NCBI GenBank assembly: GCA_964446945.1
Contig: CAYUQO010000004.1
Span: 167,090-231,089, forward strand
Reading direction: 5' to 3'
DNA from: CAIYRG01 sp964446945
Lineage (GTDB): Bacteria; Pseudomonadota; Alphaproteobacteria; Micropepsales; Micropepsaceae
Length of the DNA stretch: 64,000 nucleotides
How positions within the stretch are numbered: the stretch's first letter is position 1; every line of letters starts with the position of its first letter. Below the pieces are notes generated by a model. That model saw only the letters and a list, made by a program, of their open reading frames with translations, did no database searches and had not been told where the DNA came from. Made by a program: the position numbers and the translations under genes. Of this stretch, positions 43,988-52,629 are shown one piece after another.

Positions 43988-45016
43988 ATGGAAGTGAAGG
44001 CAGCGCAGATCGGGCGGTTTATCGCCGAACCTCCCAATAAACTTGCTGCCGCGCTGGTGTTCGGGCCGGATTACGGCGTGGTGCGGGAACGCGCCAATGC
44101 GCTTGCCCGCATGGCGGTTCCCGATTTGTCGGATCCATTCCGGGTCGTCGAACTGGACGAAAGCAAAATCACATCCGACCCGGCATGCCTGTGGGACGAA
44201 GCTGCAGCTCTGTCCATGACGGGGGGCCGGCGCCTCATTCGTATTCGCGACGCCGGCAACAATCTGTCTCCGGTGATGGAGCGCTTCCTGGATGATCCCG
44301 CCGGAGATGCGCTGATCGTCGTCGAGGCGGGCGATCTCGCCAAAAGCGCGAGCCTGCGGCAGTTGTTCATGCGCGCGGACAATGCCGCTGCGATTGCCTG
44401 TTATCCCGACAGCGAACGCGATCTTGAACCGCTTGTGCGTGCGGCCCTCAAATCCGAAGGATTGTCGATCGAACCCGATGCGCTCCAGTTGCTGGTTTCG
44501 CGACTCGGCTCGGATCGCGGTGTGACGCGGTCAGAACTTGAGAAGCTGTCGCTCTATGCGATGGGCGACAAACTTGTAACCGAAGCGCATATCGATGCGG
44601 TAATGGGCGATGAATCGCAATTGCGCATCGAGGAAGCTGCGGACAGCGCGGGGACCGGCGATTATGTGCGCCTCGATCGCACTCTCACCCGGCTATGGGC
44701 AGCCGGTACCGCACCCGGCACGGTCCTGCGGCGCGCCATGGGACATTTCCAGCAGGTGCTGGCTGTCAGTGAAGACGTGGCCGGCGGCGCAGACGCCACG
44801 GGGGCGATGAAAAAATTGCGCCCTCCAGTGCATTTCAGCAGGAGCCGCAGCTTTCTCACCCAGGTCTCGCGCTGGCACAGCGATGGTGTCCTGCGCGCAC
44901 TCAATCTGCTTTACGAGGCCGAGGCGCTGACACGTACCACCGGTGTTCCAGAGGAGGCGGCCTGTTCGCGCGCGCTGTTCACAGTTGCCGCTCTCGCCCC
45001 AACGGATCGCCGCTGA
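43988..45016 (+). CDS. holA: DNA polymerase III delta subunit
   Basis: Clamp-loader subunit that opens the beta clamp, 342 residues. It has the HolA layout: an N-terminal domain starting KAAQIGRFIAEPPNKLAAALVFGPDYGVVRERAN, with VVEAGDLAKSASLRQLF, a lid region LQLLVSRLGSDRGVTRSELEKLSLY and the C-terminal collar domain. In related genomes it follows lptE directly; here a gap and a 76-bp inverted repeat intervene and no Shine-Dalgarno is visible. Its stop overlaps the hisF start (TGATG). Confidence 0.92.
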   Translation: MEVKAAQIGRFIAEPPNKLAAALVFGPDYGVVRERANALARMAVPDLSDPFRVVELDESKITSDPACLWDEAAALSMTGGRRLIRIRDAGNNLSPVMERFLDDPAGDALIVVEAGDLAKSASLRQLFMRADNAAAIACYPDSERDLEPLVRAALKSEGLSIEPDALQLLVSRLGSDRGVTRSELEKLSLYAMGDKLVTEAHIDAVMGDESQLRIEEAADSAGTGDYVRLDRTLTRLWAAGTAPGTVLRRAMGHFQQVLAVSEDVAGGADATGAMKKLRPPVHFSRSRSFLTQVSRWHSDGVLRALNLLYEAEALTRTTGVPEEAACSRALFTVAALAPTDRR

Positions 45017-45771
45017 TGCTGAAAGTCCGCATCATTCCCTGTCTCGATGTGAAGGACGGGCGCGTGGTCAAAGGCGTGCAGTTTCTGTCGCTGCGCGACG
45101 CCGGAGATCCGGTCGAGCAGGCGATGATCTATGATGATGCCGGCGCGGACGAACTCTGTTTTCTTGACATCACCGCCAGTCACGAAAAGCGTCCCATTCT
45201 GCTGGACGTGGTTGCGCGGACGGCATCTGTATGCTTCATGCCGCTGACGGTTGGCGGCGGAATCCGAACCATTGCAGATATCCGCGCACTGCTGCTCGCA
45301 GGCGCCGATAAGGTGTCAATCAACACAGAGGCGGTGCGCCGGCCGGAATTTGTCCGTGAGGCCGCAGAAAAGTTCGGCACCCAATGTATCGTCGCGGCCA
45401 TCGATGCGAAGCGTGCCGGAAACAGGTTCGAAGTGTTCACCCACGGCGGACGTAATGCCACCGGAATTGATGCTGTCGAACACGCGGTCAATCTGACGAA
45501 TCTCGGCGCCGGCGAAATTCTGCTGACGTCGATGGACCGGGACGGCACAAAAGCGGGCTACGATCTCGAACTGACGCGCGCGATAGCGGATGCGGTCCCG
45601 GTACCGGTGATCGCGTCGGGCGGGGTTGGCAGTGTCGACGATATGGTCGCCGGAGTTACCGAAGGCCACGCCAATGCAGTGCTTGCGGCCTCGATTTTCC
45701 ATTTTGGCGAGGTGACGGTGCGGGACGCCAAAGCGCGCCTCGCCGCTGCCGGCCTGCCCGTGCGGATCTGA
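45016..45771 (+). CDS. hisF: Imidazole glycerol phosphate synthase cyclase subunit HisF
   Basis: Cyclase partner of HisH, 251 residues, forming imidazole glycerol phosphate and AICAR. The (beta/alpha)8 barrel shows the catalytic D11 in RIIPCLDVKDGRVVKG, PLTVGGGIRT, EILLTSMDRDGTKAGYDLEL with the second catalytic aspartate (about D130), and VIASGGVGS. It overlaps holA by one base and is separated from hisH and hisA. Confidence 0.96.
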   Translation: MLKVRIIPCLDVKDGRVVKGVQFLSLRDAGDPVEQAMIYDDAGADELCFLDITASHEKRPILLDVVARTASVCFMPLTVGGGIRTIADIRALLLAGADKVSINTEAVRRPEFVREAAEKFGTQCIVAAIDAKRAGNRFEVFTHGGRNATGIDAVEHAVNLTNLGAGEILLTSMDRDGTKAGYDLELTRAIADAVPVPVIASGGVGSVDDMVAGVTEGHANAVLAASIFHFGEVTVRDAKARLAAAGLPVRI

Positions 45772-46128
45772 TCAGGCTGCTTCGTTTGCCTCGAGCAGAT
45801 GCCGGTTGATTTCGACGGTCAGCCGATCGGCGAGCCAGTCGCGCTTCTGCCGGGAACAATTGAAGCTCATGGAGAAGGACTCTTTATTCACCGCTGTGAT
45901 CCGGCCCAGAAATTGGCCGAGCTCGCCCAGATAAATCACAGCCTGTTGCCCCGGATGTTGCAGAAACTTGCAGTGCACAAGTGCACCGCCCGCGGAGATG
46001 TCCTCAAGCTGGCACAGTGCTTCTTCAGCGGTGTCGGGAAAGTAAACTCTTCCGGTTCGGTTCAGACGGACGCGGCGAAAGCGCCGCTTTTCCTTCATGG
46101 CTTCTTCGACGATGTCGCGCGTGCTCAC
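45772..46128 (-). CDS. PilZ domain protein
   Basis: Small 118-residue protein with the c-di-GMP-binding PilZ signature: an arginine cluster RRFRRVR near residue 15 and D-I-S-A-G-G (the [D/N]-x-S-x-x-G motif) near residue 43. It has no other domain, so it could act as a single-domain effector. The start is GTG at 46128 with AGGGA six bases upstream; its 3' end abuts hisF convergently. The partner it controls is unknown. Confidence 0.82.
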   Translation of the reverse strand: MSTRDIVEEAMKEKRRFRRVRLNRTGRVYFPDTAEEALCQLEDISAGGALVHCKFLQHPGQQAVIYLGELGQFLGRITAVNKESFSMSFNCSRQKRDWLADRLTVEINRHLLEANEAA

Positions 46129-46314
46129 ATCCGTCCCTGCAATTTATTCCGTACGCCCAACACCTTGCTATCATGCGCCTGCTCAACAAATCGTTTAGCG
46201 GTTAGCTCGAAGTTATTGGAAATGAAGAACAAAACATCGGCGATCAGATCGTGTGACAAAAGTCTTCCCGGAACTATTCGGCGGGCGTAGGGTTTGACAA
46301 AGGGGAGAAGACAG

Positions 46315-46689
46315 ATGAGCCGCCAAGTACTTGCGATTGCCGCGGTTGCCCTGATCGTGCCTTGGACGGGGGCGATGGCTCAGCAGATTCCCGTTGCACC
46401 AGGTGTCGATTTGTCGATTGGGTCCAATAATCCGTCGAACGGACAGAGCAACTTCAACGTCAAAAATATGGATTTTGACCTCTGGTGCCAGCAAACCCAG
46501 CGCTACGAGGTCAACCGCTGCGAGGCGCGCCGTCCGGAGGACGTCAAGGCGTTCGAGGATTATCGCACTGCGGTCGAGCGCTATGAACTCGACTTCCTCA
46601 AACAGCAGCAGCACGATGACGCGTTCCGCGCGCGACTCAATCGCGATCCCCTGCAGAATGTGCAGGGCAAGCAGGACGGCTTGCCGTAA
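46315..46689 (+). CDS. Small secreted protein of unknown function
   Basis: 124 residues with a signal peptide (SRQVLAIAAVALIVPWTGAMA, cleavage near residue 23). The mature protein is hydrophilic and charged (LWCQQTQRYEVNRCEARRPEDVKAFEDY), with two cysteines eleven residues apart and a helical, Glu/Arg-rich middle. AAGGGGAGAAG lies upstream of the ATG at 46315. I do not recognise a family. It converges with the rhomboid gene six bases downstream. Confidence 0.72.
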   Translation: MSRQVLAIAAVALIVPWTGAMAQQIPVAPGVDLSIGSNNPSNGQSNFNVKNMDFDLWCQQTQRYEVNRCEARRPEDVKAFEDYRTAVERYELDFLKQQQHDDAFRARLNRDPLQNVQGKQDGLP

Positions 46690-46695
46690 TAGAGA

Positions 46696-47400
46696 CTAGC
46701 CCCAAGGCCCGCGTTTGTAGCGCCCGAGCAGCGGGAATTGCGACAAGACCGGGGTTAACAGCAGACCGAGCGCAAAACCTCCGACATGGGCCATCCACGC
46801 CGTGCCCGGTGCGCCAGGCGACGTCAAAAACGCATTCAGCACCTGCAGCAGAAACCAGAAGCCCACGACGTAAAATGCAGAGATTTTCGTCGGGTAGAGG
46901 AGAATGCCGAGTGGAATGATGACTGTGATGCGGGTGCGCGGGAATATCAGCACATAGCCGGCCAGAACGCCGGAAATCGCGCCCGACGCGCCGATCAGCG
47001 GCACTGTCGATGCAGGATTGATGATGCCTTCTAAAAGCGCCGCCGCGACACCGCAGATCAGATAAAAAAACAGGTAGCGCGTATGCCCCATGGCGTCTTC
47101 GACATTGTTCCCGAAAATCCACAGGTAGAGCATGTTTCCGCCGATATGCAGAAAGCCCCCATGCATGAACATCGACGTGAAAATGGTCACCCAGGCCCAG
47201 GAAATGCCAAACACGACGGGCGGTGTGGCGGAGTCGAAGAGACTCCTGGGAACGAAGCCCAGGGTATAAATCAGCGCCTGCGAATCCTGCTCATCAAACG
47301 TGAGCTGCCAAAAAAAAACAGCCACGCAGGCGGCGATCAGACCCCAGGTCACGAAGGGAACGAGCCGCGTTGTCGGATTTTCGTCGGAAATGGGGATCAT
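46696..47400 (-). CDS. Rhomboid family intramembrane serine protease (copy 1)
   Basis: Six-helix intramembrane protease, 234 residues. The catalytic serine is S139 in LIGASGAISG, its partner H205 in WMAHVGGFALG, and the oxyanion-region asparagine lies in HGGFLHIGGNMLYLWIFG. The long first loop (residues 35-70) is typical of the family. The ATG at 47400 gives the expected short cytosolic N-terminus. A second active-site-complete rhomboid lies 0.7 kb away on the other strand. Confidence 0.92.
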   Translation of the reverse strand: MIPISDENPTTRLVPFVTWGLIAACVAVFFWQLTFDEQDSQALIYTLGFVPRSLFDSATPPVVFGISWAWVTIFTSMFMHGGFLHIGGNMLYLWIFGNNVEDAMGHTRYLFFYLICGVAAALLEGIINPASTVPLIGASGAISGVLAGYVLIFPRTRITVIIPLGILLYPTKISAFYVVGFWFLLQVLNAFLTSPGAPGTAWMAHVGGFALGLLLTPVLSQFPLLGRYKRGPWG

Positions 47401-47594
47401 GAAACAGCGGTAGCCGAAATCGCGGAAGTCGCTGAAAATACCGGAAATCTGTCCGATTTTATTGTCACAAATCGCGCTATCGGAACATGCGCGGGGCATT
47501 CACTCTTCAATTTCCTGCCTGGAGCCGGCGCGGCCGCCCATCGGGCAAAGCCGGAACAGACCTGCGGGGGGGACTCAGGATTTATCTGTATGCG

Positions 47595-47627
47595 TCCCGT
47601 CGCCGGCCGGTTTGCCACCGGACGGGA
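47595..47627 (-). terminator. Hairpin after the small unknown gene at 47630
   Basis: On the minus strand TCCCGTCCGG pairs with CCGG and GACGGGA arms just past the stop of the gene at 47630-47956, with small internal mismatches. No T-run follows, so termination would be Rho-dependent or inefficient. The surrounding gap 47401-47594 shows nothing else. Confidence 0.35.
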
Positions 47628-47629
47628 TT

Positions 47630-47956
47630 TTAACCGTTGCCGAGATAACGCATCTGCCCCTGATAGACCTGCCCGATCTGCTCGCGGCGCCGCACCAGGC
47701 GGGCAGCTTCATCATGCAAATGGGCGCGCTGCGCTGCGTCGATCGCGTGGTCGAAATGCATGCGTGCTTCTTCATACCGGCCGCGAGCAGTTTCCGGGCG
47801 GCACTCGCGCATGGCCTCATACGCAGCCTCGGCAAATGCTTCGAGCCGCACCAGATCGACGCGCGCAGCGATCGCAGTCTCATCGGGAATTCTGGAGGAT
47901 GCAGCCTTGCGCTTTCCTGAACCCATACGCCTGCGCCACCAATCCCGGATCGACAT
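47630..47956 (-). CDS. Small charged protein of unknown function between two rhomboids
   Basis: Cytosolic protein of 108 residues, rich in Arg, Ala and Glu and predicted to be almost wholly helical (AARVDLVRLEAFAEAAYEAMRE; MHFDHAIDAAQRAHLHDEAARLVRRR). This arrangement resembles tetratricopeptide-like helix pairs but no repeat consensus is clear. The ATG at 47956 has AGGAG seven bases upstream, which supports a real gene. It lies between two rhomboid protease genes; no function can be assigned. Confidence 0.68.
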   Translation of the reverse strand: MSIRDWWRRRMGSGKRKAASSRIPDETAIAARVDLVRLEAFAEAAYEAMRECRPETARGRYEEARMHFDHAIDAAQRAHLHDEAARLVRRREQIGQVYQGQMRYLGNG

Positions 47957-48121
47957 GATTTGCTCCTGCGTCCCCCGCAACCTGCCGGATTTTAGAACGA
48001 GTAATGGGCCGCTCCAACAGCCCTGTGCTACCCTGCCGTTCAAACTCGATGCTCGCGGCAAAGTTCCTGCTGTGTAATCGTATTTCGCCGATACCGCGAC
48101 GCATTGAAACCAGGTGTGAGC

Positions 48122-48832
48122 ATGACGTTCGTTCCCACTCGGCGATCAGTCCGGCAGCCTCTGCTCAATGCGCCGCCAATCGTGTTGTGGCTGATTGCGG
48201 CGCTCATCGCCTGTCACGTCGTTCGGATCTGGCTCCCGGGCGAGTTGCCGGATGCGATACTGGCACGCTTCGCCTTCATACCCGCGCGTTACCCGCAATG
48301 GTTGGGCCATGGCGTCGTGCCCGGCGGCTGGCCCGAGCTGGTCGTGCCGCTTTTCACTTACATGCTGCTGCACGCCGATTACGCCCATGTCGGCATCAAC
48401 AGCCTCTGGCTGCTGGTGTTCGGCCCTGCGGTGGCGAGATGGCTCGGAACTGCCCGATTTCTGCTATTTTTTGTGTTTTGCGGGGTCGTCGCCGCACTGG
48501 TGCATATGGCGGTCTATTGGGGGTCGCCGGTCGCGGTCATCGGGGCGAGCGGGGCGATTTCCGGCCTGATGGCCGCCGGAATGCGCATTCTCTATGGCCA
48601 GGCCTATGAGCGGCCTGACGGGTTGGCCCCCATTCTGTCGCGGCCGATCGTGATGTTCTCACTCGTCTGGACCGGCGTGAACATCGTCAGTGGAATTTTG
48701 CGTATCGGGGTTACCGGCGATGTGTCCCTGGTGGCCTGGGTGGCGCATCTCGGCGGTTATTTTGCCGGGCTTCTCACCATCGGAATGTTCCCAGTCCGGG
48801 CACCGACTCGTTTGCCCGGGGTGCCACGATAG
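48122..48832 (+). CDS. Rhomboid family intramembrane serine protease (copy 2)
   Basis: Second rhomboid, 236 residues, only distantly similar to the copy at 46696. Catalytic serine S143 in VIGASGAISG, histidine H209 in WVAHLGGYFAG, and asparagine N93 in HADYAHVGINSLWLLVFG. The ATG at 48122 follows AGGTG; the TTG at 48104 is an alternative. It is followed by the M13 peptidase in the same direction with a 115-bp gap. Confidence 0.92.
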   Translation: MTFVPTRRSVRQPLLNAPPIVLWLIAALIACHVVRIWLPGELPDAILARFAFIPARYPQWLGHGVVPGGWPELVVPLFTYMLLHADYAHVGINSLWLLVFGPAVARWLGTARFLLFFVFCGVVAALVHMAVYWGSPVAVIGASGAISGLMAAGMRILYGQAYERPDGLAPILSRPIVMFSLVWTGVNIVSGILRIGVTGDVSLVAWVAHLGGYFAGLLTIGMFPVRAPTRLPGVPR

Positions 48833-48947
48833 TGACCAGACATGTGCTGCCTGCCGCACTCAGGGACTGAAATTTGCCCAAAACGGGACTAAATTCCCGC
48901 CGTTCGCCGCACAACCAGAAGCGCGGCCCCGACAAAGGCAGACGACC

Positions 48948-51032
48948 TTGAAAACCAGATCCATTGCCCTGCTCTCGATCGCTTTTGGCGCGTGCATCAT
49001 TGCAGCCGAGGCGGCGGAAACTTCGAACATTCCTGCTGCGACGGCGACGCAGGTGCAGGCTAAGCCACACTTTGGTGCATGGGGCGTCGATCTTTCGAGC
49101 ATCGATACGGCGACCCATCCAGGCGACGATTTCTTCCGCTACGTCAATGGCGACTGGTACGCGAAAGCGGCGATCCCAAATGATCGCACCAGCACCGGAT
49201 CATTTCAGGACCTGCAGATTGAAAGCGAGGACGAGGTCCGCGCCATCGTCAATGGTCTCGAATCGAAAACCGGGCAGCTGTCACCCGACGAGCAGAAGGC
49301 CCGCGATCTTTATCACAGCTTCGTCGACACCGCGCATGTCGAACAGCTTGGCCTTGAACCGGCGAAACCGGTGCTCGACGCAATAGCTGCCGTCCGTACG
49401 CCGGACGATGTCGCGCGCCTGATGGGCTCGCGTCACTGGGGCACCAAATCGCTTTTCCGGGCCGGCATCGGAATTGATGACAAAAAACCTGACTCCTACA
49501 CCGTCAATCTTGGTCAGTCCGGCCTGGGGCTGCCCGACCGCGATTACTACCTGTTGACTGACAAGCAGATCGTCGCGGCGCGGGACGGCTATCGTGCGTA
49601 TATCGCGAAGATTTTCGATCTTGCGCAAATCCCGGGCGGCGCCGAAAAAGCGGACGCGATACTCAATCTCGAAACTGCGATCGCGAAACTGCACTGGCCG
49701 CGCACGGAACGGCGCAACGCCGATAAAACCTACAATCCGATGACGGTTGCTGAGCTGGAGCAAGCTGCTCCTGGATTCCCTTGGCGTGACTTCCTCACCG
49801 AGCAGGGAATTCCCGGCGCCACGGACGGTACGAGACGAGTCATCGTCGCAGAAAACACCGGCTTCCCCGGATTGGCCGCGCTGTTCGCCAACACACCGGT
49901 CGCAACCTGGCGAGACTATCTCACTTTCCATTACCTCTCGGATCACGCCGCCGATCTGCCCAAAGCCTTCGACGAGGCTCGCTTCGATCTGTTCGGCAAG
50001 ACCATGGGCGGTCAGAAAGAGGAGCTGTCGCGGGAAAAACGCGGGGTGCTCTTCCTCGACGGAGTCATGGGTCAGGGCGTGGGCAAACTTTATGTCGCCC
50101 GATATTTCTCACCCCAGGCCAAAGCCAAGGCGCAGGCACTGGTCGCAAATCTTCTCGCCATCTACCGGCAGCGCATTCAGGCCGCAGACTGGATGTCGCC
50201 GGTCACTCGCGAGCAAGCGCTGCAGAAGCTGGCGAAGATCAATGTCAAGATCGGCTACCCGGATATTTGGCGCGATTATTCGAAATTGCAGGTTGACGGG
50301 AACGACCTTCTCGGCAACGCGGAGCGTGCCGGAGAATTCGAATGGAATCGCCGGCTCGCGCGTCTGGACCAGCCGGTGGACCGTAGCGAGTGGGGCATGT
50401 CTCCGCAGACGGTCAACGCCTATTACGATCCGTCCCTGAACGAAATTGTATTTCCGGCCGCGATTCTGCAGCCCCCCTTCTTCGATGCCAATGCCGATGA
50501 TGCGGTGAACTATGGCGGCATCGGCGCCGTGATCGGCCATGAAATCAGCCACGGCTTCGATGATCAGGGCAGCAAATATGACGCCACCGGCGAACTCAAA
50601 AACTGGTGGACTGCAGATGACCGCAAGAACTTCGATTCGCGTACCGGGGCTTTATCGAGGCAGTACAGCGGTTACAGCCCGCTGCCCGGACTGTTCCTAA
50701 ACGGTGAGCTGACGCTTGGCGAGAACATCGCCGATCTCGCGGGGCTCAATGTTGCGCTGGCGGCTTATCATTTGTCGCTTAACGGCAGGCCTGCGCCGAT
50801 TATCGGCGGCCTCACTGGCGATCAACGCTTCTTCCTCGGCTGGGGCCAGGTGTGGCGCTACAAGTCGCAGGATCAGGCCGCACGCCAGCGGCTGCTCTCC
50901 GATCCGCACAGCCCGCCGGAGTTTCGGGTCGATGGTACGGTGCGGAACATAGACGCGTGGTACACCGCATTCGATGTGCGTCCGGGCGACAAACTGTATC
51001 TGCCGCCGGAGTCTCGCGTTCACCTTTGGTAA
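48948..51032 (+). CDS. M13 family (neprilysin-like) zinc metallopeptidase
   Basis: Secreted endopeptidase of 694 residues. A signal peptide (RSIALLSIAFGACIIAAEAAE) is followed by the M13 N-terminal lobe (HPGDDFFRYVNGDWYAKAAIPNDRT in part) and the catalytic lobe: H-E-I-S-H at 531-535, and E592 in GENIADLAGL as third ligand. N-A-Y-Y-D, the substrate-binding motif, is also present. The TTG at 48948 is the best start because ATG codons upstream lie within the rhomboid gene; AAAGG precedes it. A periplasmic or extracellular peptide-degrading role is likely. Confidence 0.9.
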   Translation: MKTRSIALLSIAFGACIIAAEAAETSNIPAATATQVQAKPHFGAWGVDLSSIDTATHPGDDFFRYVNGDWYAKAAIPNDRTSTGSFQDLQIESEDEVRAIVNGLESKTGQLSPDEQKARDLYHSFVDTAHVEQLGLEPAKPVLDAIAAVRTPDDVARLMGSRHWGTKSLFRAGIGIDDKKPDSYTVNLGQSGLGLPDRDYYLLTDKQIVAARDGYRAYIAKIFDLAQIPGGAEKADAILNLETAIAKLHWPRTERRNADKTYNPMTVAELEQAAPGFPWRDFLTEQGIPGATDGTRRVIVAENTGFPGLAALFANTPVATWRDYLTFHYLSDHAADLPKAFDEARFDLFGKTMGGQKEELSREKRGVLFLDGVMGQGVGKLYVARYFSPQAKAKAQALVANLLAIYRQRIQAADWMSPVTREQALQKLAKINVKIGYPDIWRDYSKLQVDGNDLLGNAERAGEFEWNRRLARLDQPVDRSEWGMSPQTVNAYYDPSLNEIVFPAAILQPPFFDANADDAVNYGGIGAVIGHEISHGFDDQGSKYDATGELKNWWTADDRKNFDSRTGALSRQYSGYSPLPGLFLNGELTLGENIADLAGLNVALAAYHLSLNGRPAPIIGGLTGDQRFFLGWGQVWRYKSQDQAARQRLLSDPHSPPEFRVDGTVRNIDAWYTAFDVRPGDKLYLPPESRVHLW

Positions 51033-51243
51033 TGCTGGTGAGTTGCATCGGCTATTGCGCTTGCTTTGACGGCGGCTGCGGGCTAACGCTTTGCCGGTCC
51101 CGGCCTGCCGGAGCTTGAGGCGCCGGCGGGTCAGTGCAGGCGGGGGCTTAAAGCCTGCATACAGCCCGAGCAACCGAAGCTCGTTCGCCTGGCTCGCCTA
51201 GGGCGCCAGCAGGCAACGCGAAGTCTTGGATGATGGAGTCCTC

Positions 51244-51888
51244 ATGAACGAAGCGATCAGTCCAGCGATTCATCCGACGGTGATGTCGTCCCGCTGGAAT
51301 GTCCGTCGAATTGCGCTGATCTCCGGATTGGCAATTCTCCTTCTGGTCGCCGGAGGCGTCATCACGCTGGTTGGGCAGAGACTGTTCGGCGGCGGCATTT
51401 CCGCCAACGAAGTTAGGATCACAACGTATCAGGATTGGCGGGTGCTGTGCCCGGCCGTCACACCGCAGACACCGAACTGCACGCTGTCAACCGAAGTCAC
51501 GCGCGATGTGGGCAATGGGACCCCTGGCGGGACCCTGCTGACGCTGCAGTTGTCCAATCCGGCGCCGGACAGCAGCATGACCATTATCGTTCCGCACGGC
51601 GTGTTACTCGAACCCGGCCTTGCCTTCGAGATCGGTAATGATCCCCTCCGCGTGCGCCCGTATGAGACCTGCAGCAATGCCGGATGCATTGCCCTGGTCA
51701 CCGTCGACGCGGACACGCTGAAGTCGCTGCGCGCCAACAGCGCCGGCGATATCACGGTCGCCGCGCCCAACGCGCAGCAGCCGGTGAAGATTCCTTTCTC
51801 GCTGAAAGGATTTGGCGACGGCTTTACCGCGTTGGCTCGCGAAAATGCGCGGCGCACCGGATTTTTTAGCTTTCTGACCCGCTCCTGA
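51244..51888 (+). CDS. Invasion-associated locus B (IalB) family protein, membrane-anchored form
   Basis: 214-residue protein with a single N-terminal transmembrane helix (IALISGLAILLLVAGGVITLVG, about residues 23-44) and a periplasmic IalB domain: ITTYQDWRVLCPAVT near the start, PHGVLLEPGLAFEIG, and YETCSNAGCIALVTVDADTL with two paired cysteines. The ATG at 51244 is preceded by GGAG. IalB proteins of Bartonella are linked with erythrocyte invasion, but free-living alphaproteobacteria carry them widely, so pathogenicity is not implied. The second IalB gene is 18 bases downstream. Confidence 0.85.
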   Translation: MNEAISPAIHPTVMSSRWNVRRIALISGLAILLLVAGGVITLVGQRLFGGGISANEVRITTYQDWRVLCPAVTPQTPNCTLSTEVTRDVGNGTPGGTLLTLQLSNPAPDSSMTIIVPHGVLLEPGLAFEIGNDPLRVRPYETCSNAGCIALVTVDADTLKSLRANSAGDITVAAPNAQQPVKIPFSLKGFGDGFTALARENARRTGFFSFLTRS

Positions 51889-51906
51889 CGGCCGCATAGG
51901 AGGATC

Positions 51907-52560
51907 ATGATGTTCAATTCCACCCGCATTGTTTTGGCCGCAGGATTGATCGCGCTGCCCTCGCTCGCATTTGCCCAGGCGCCGGCTGCCGCTCCTCCGC
52001 CGGCCGATCCGGCCGCGGCGGCGCAAGCCCAGGCCGCGGCGCAATTTTCTGTCAACCAGAACGTCGGCGACTGGGTCGTCCGTTGCGTTCAGACGACCGT
52101 CAAGAGCCCCGCTCCCTGCGAAGTGCTGCAGGTGACGGTCAACAAGGACACCAAGCAGCGGCTCTCAAGCCTTTCGCTCGCCTATGTTCCGAGCCGCGAT
52201 AGCTACGCCATGCAGGTGGTCGTTCCCACCGGCGTGGCGCTCGCGAAAGGCCTGCTGCTCGGTCCATCGACTCAGGGCATGAAATACACCCGGTGCGAGC
52301 GTGACGGCTGCTATGTCGAAAGCGTCGTTGACAACACCGTCGTGCAGACGCTGGGCAAAGCCGGCAAAGCAACCGATATTGCCGTCGTGCCGTATGGCAA
52401 AACCGATCAGATCAAATTCCCCGTTTCGCTGACCGGCTTCACTGAAGCGATGGACCGGATGAAGTCTTACTCCAAGGATCGCGCGGTGGCATTGCCGCCG
52501 CCACCGGCGCAACCAGGTGCCGCTCCTGCCGCTCCCACGCGGGCACCGGCAAAGAAATAG
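51907..52560 (+). CDS. Invasion-associated locus B (IalB) family protein, secreted form
   Basis: 217 residues with a cleavable signal (RIVLAAGLIALPSLAFAQ), an Ala/Pro-rich linker, then the IalB domain: NVGDWVVRCVQT, VVPTGVALAKGLLLGP, KYTRCERDGCYVESVVDNTVV and a Pro/Ala-rich tail. GGAGG lies just upstream of the ATG pair at 51907/51910. Compared with its upstream neighbour it is soluble instead of anchored. Both are probably expressed together. Confidence 0.86.
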   Translation: MMFNSTRIVLAAGLIALPSLAFAQAPAAAPPPADPAAAAQAQAAAQFSVNQNVGDWVVRCVQTTVKSPAPCEVLQVTVNKDTKQRLSSLSLAYVPSRDSYAMQVVVPTGVALAKGLLLGPSTQGMKYTRCERDGCYVESVVDNTVVQTLGKAGKATDIAVVPYGKTDQIKFPVSLTGFTEAMDRMKSYSKDRAVALPPPPAQPGAAPAAPTRAPAKK

Positions 52561-52629
52561 AATAAGACCGTCACGTCTCCACCGCTGCCGCGCGTCTCAT
52601 AGCGCGCGGCGACAATTGACGCGCTGCGC

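Noticed and set aside
46292..46297. TTGACA as a -35 promoter element
   Set aside because: It lies only about 18 bases before the ATG of the gene at 46315, leaving no room for a -10 element and leader.
51033..51243. REP-like or small RNA element downstream of the M13 peptidase gene
   Set aside because: Several short GC-rich inverted pairs are present but none is clearly long or repeated elsewhere in the window.
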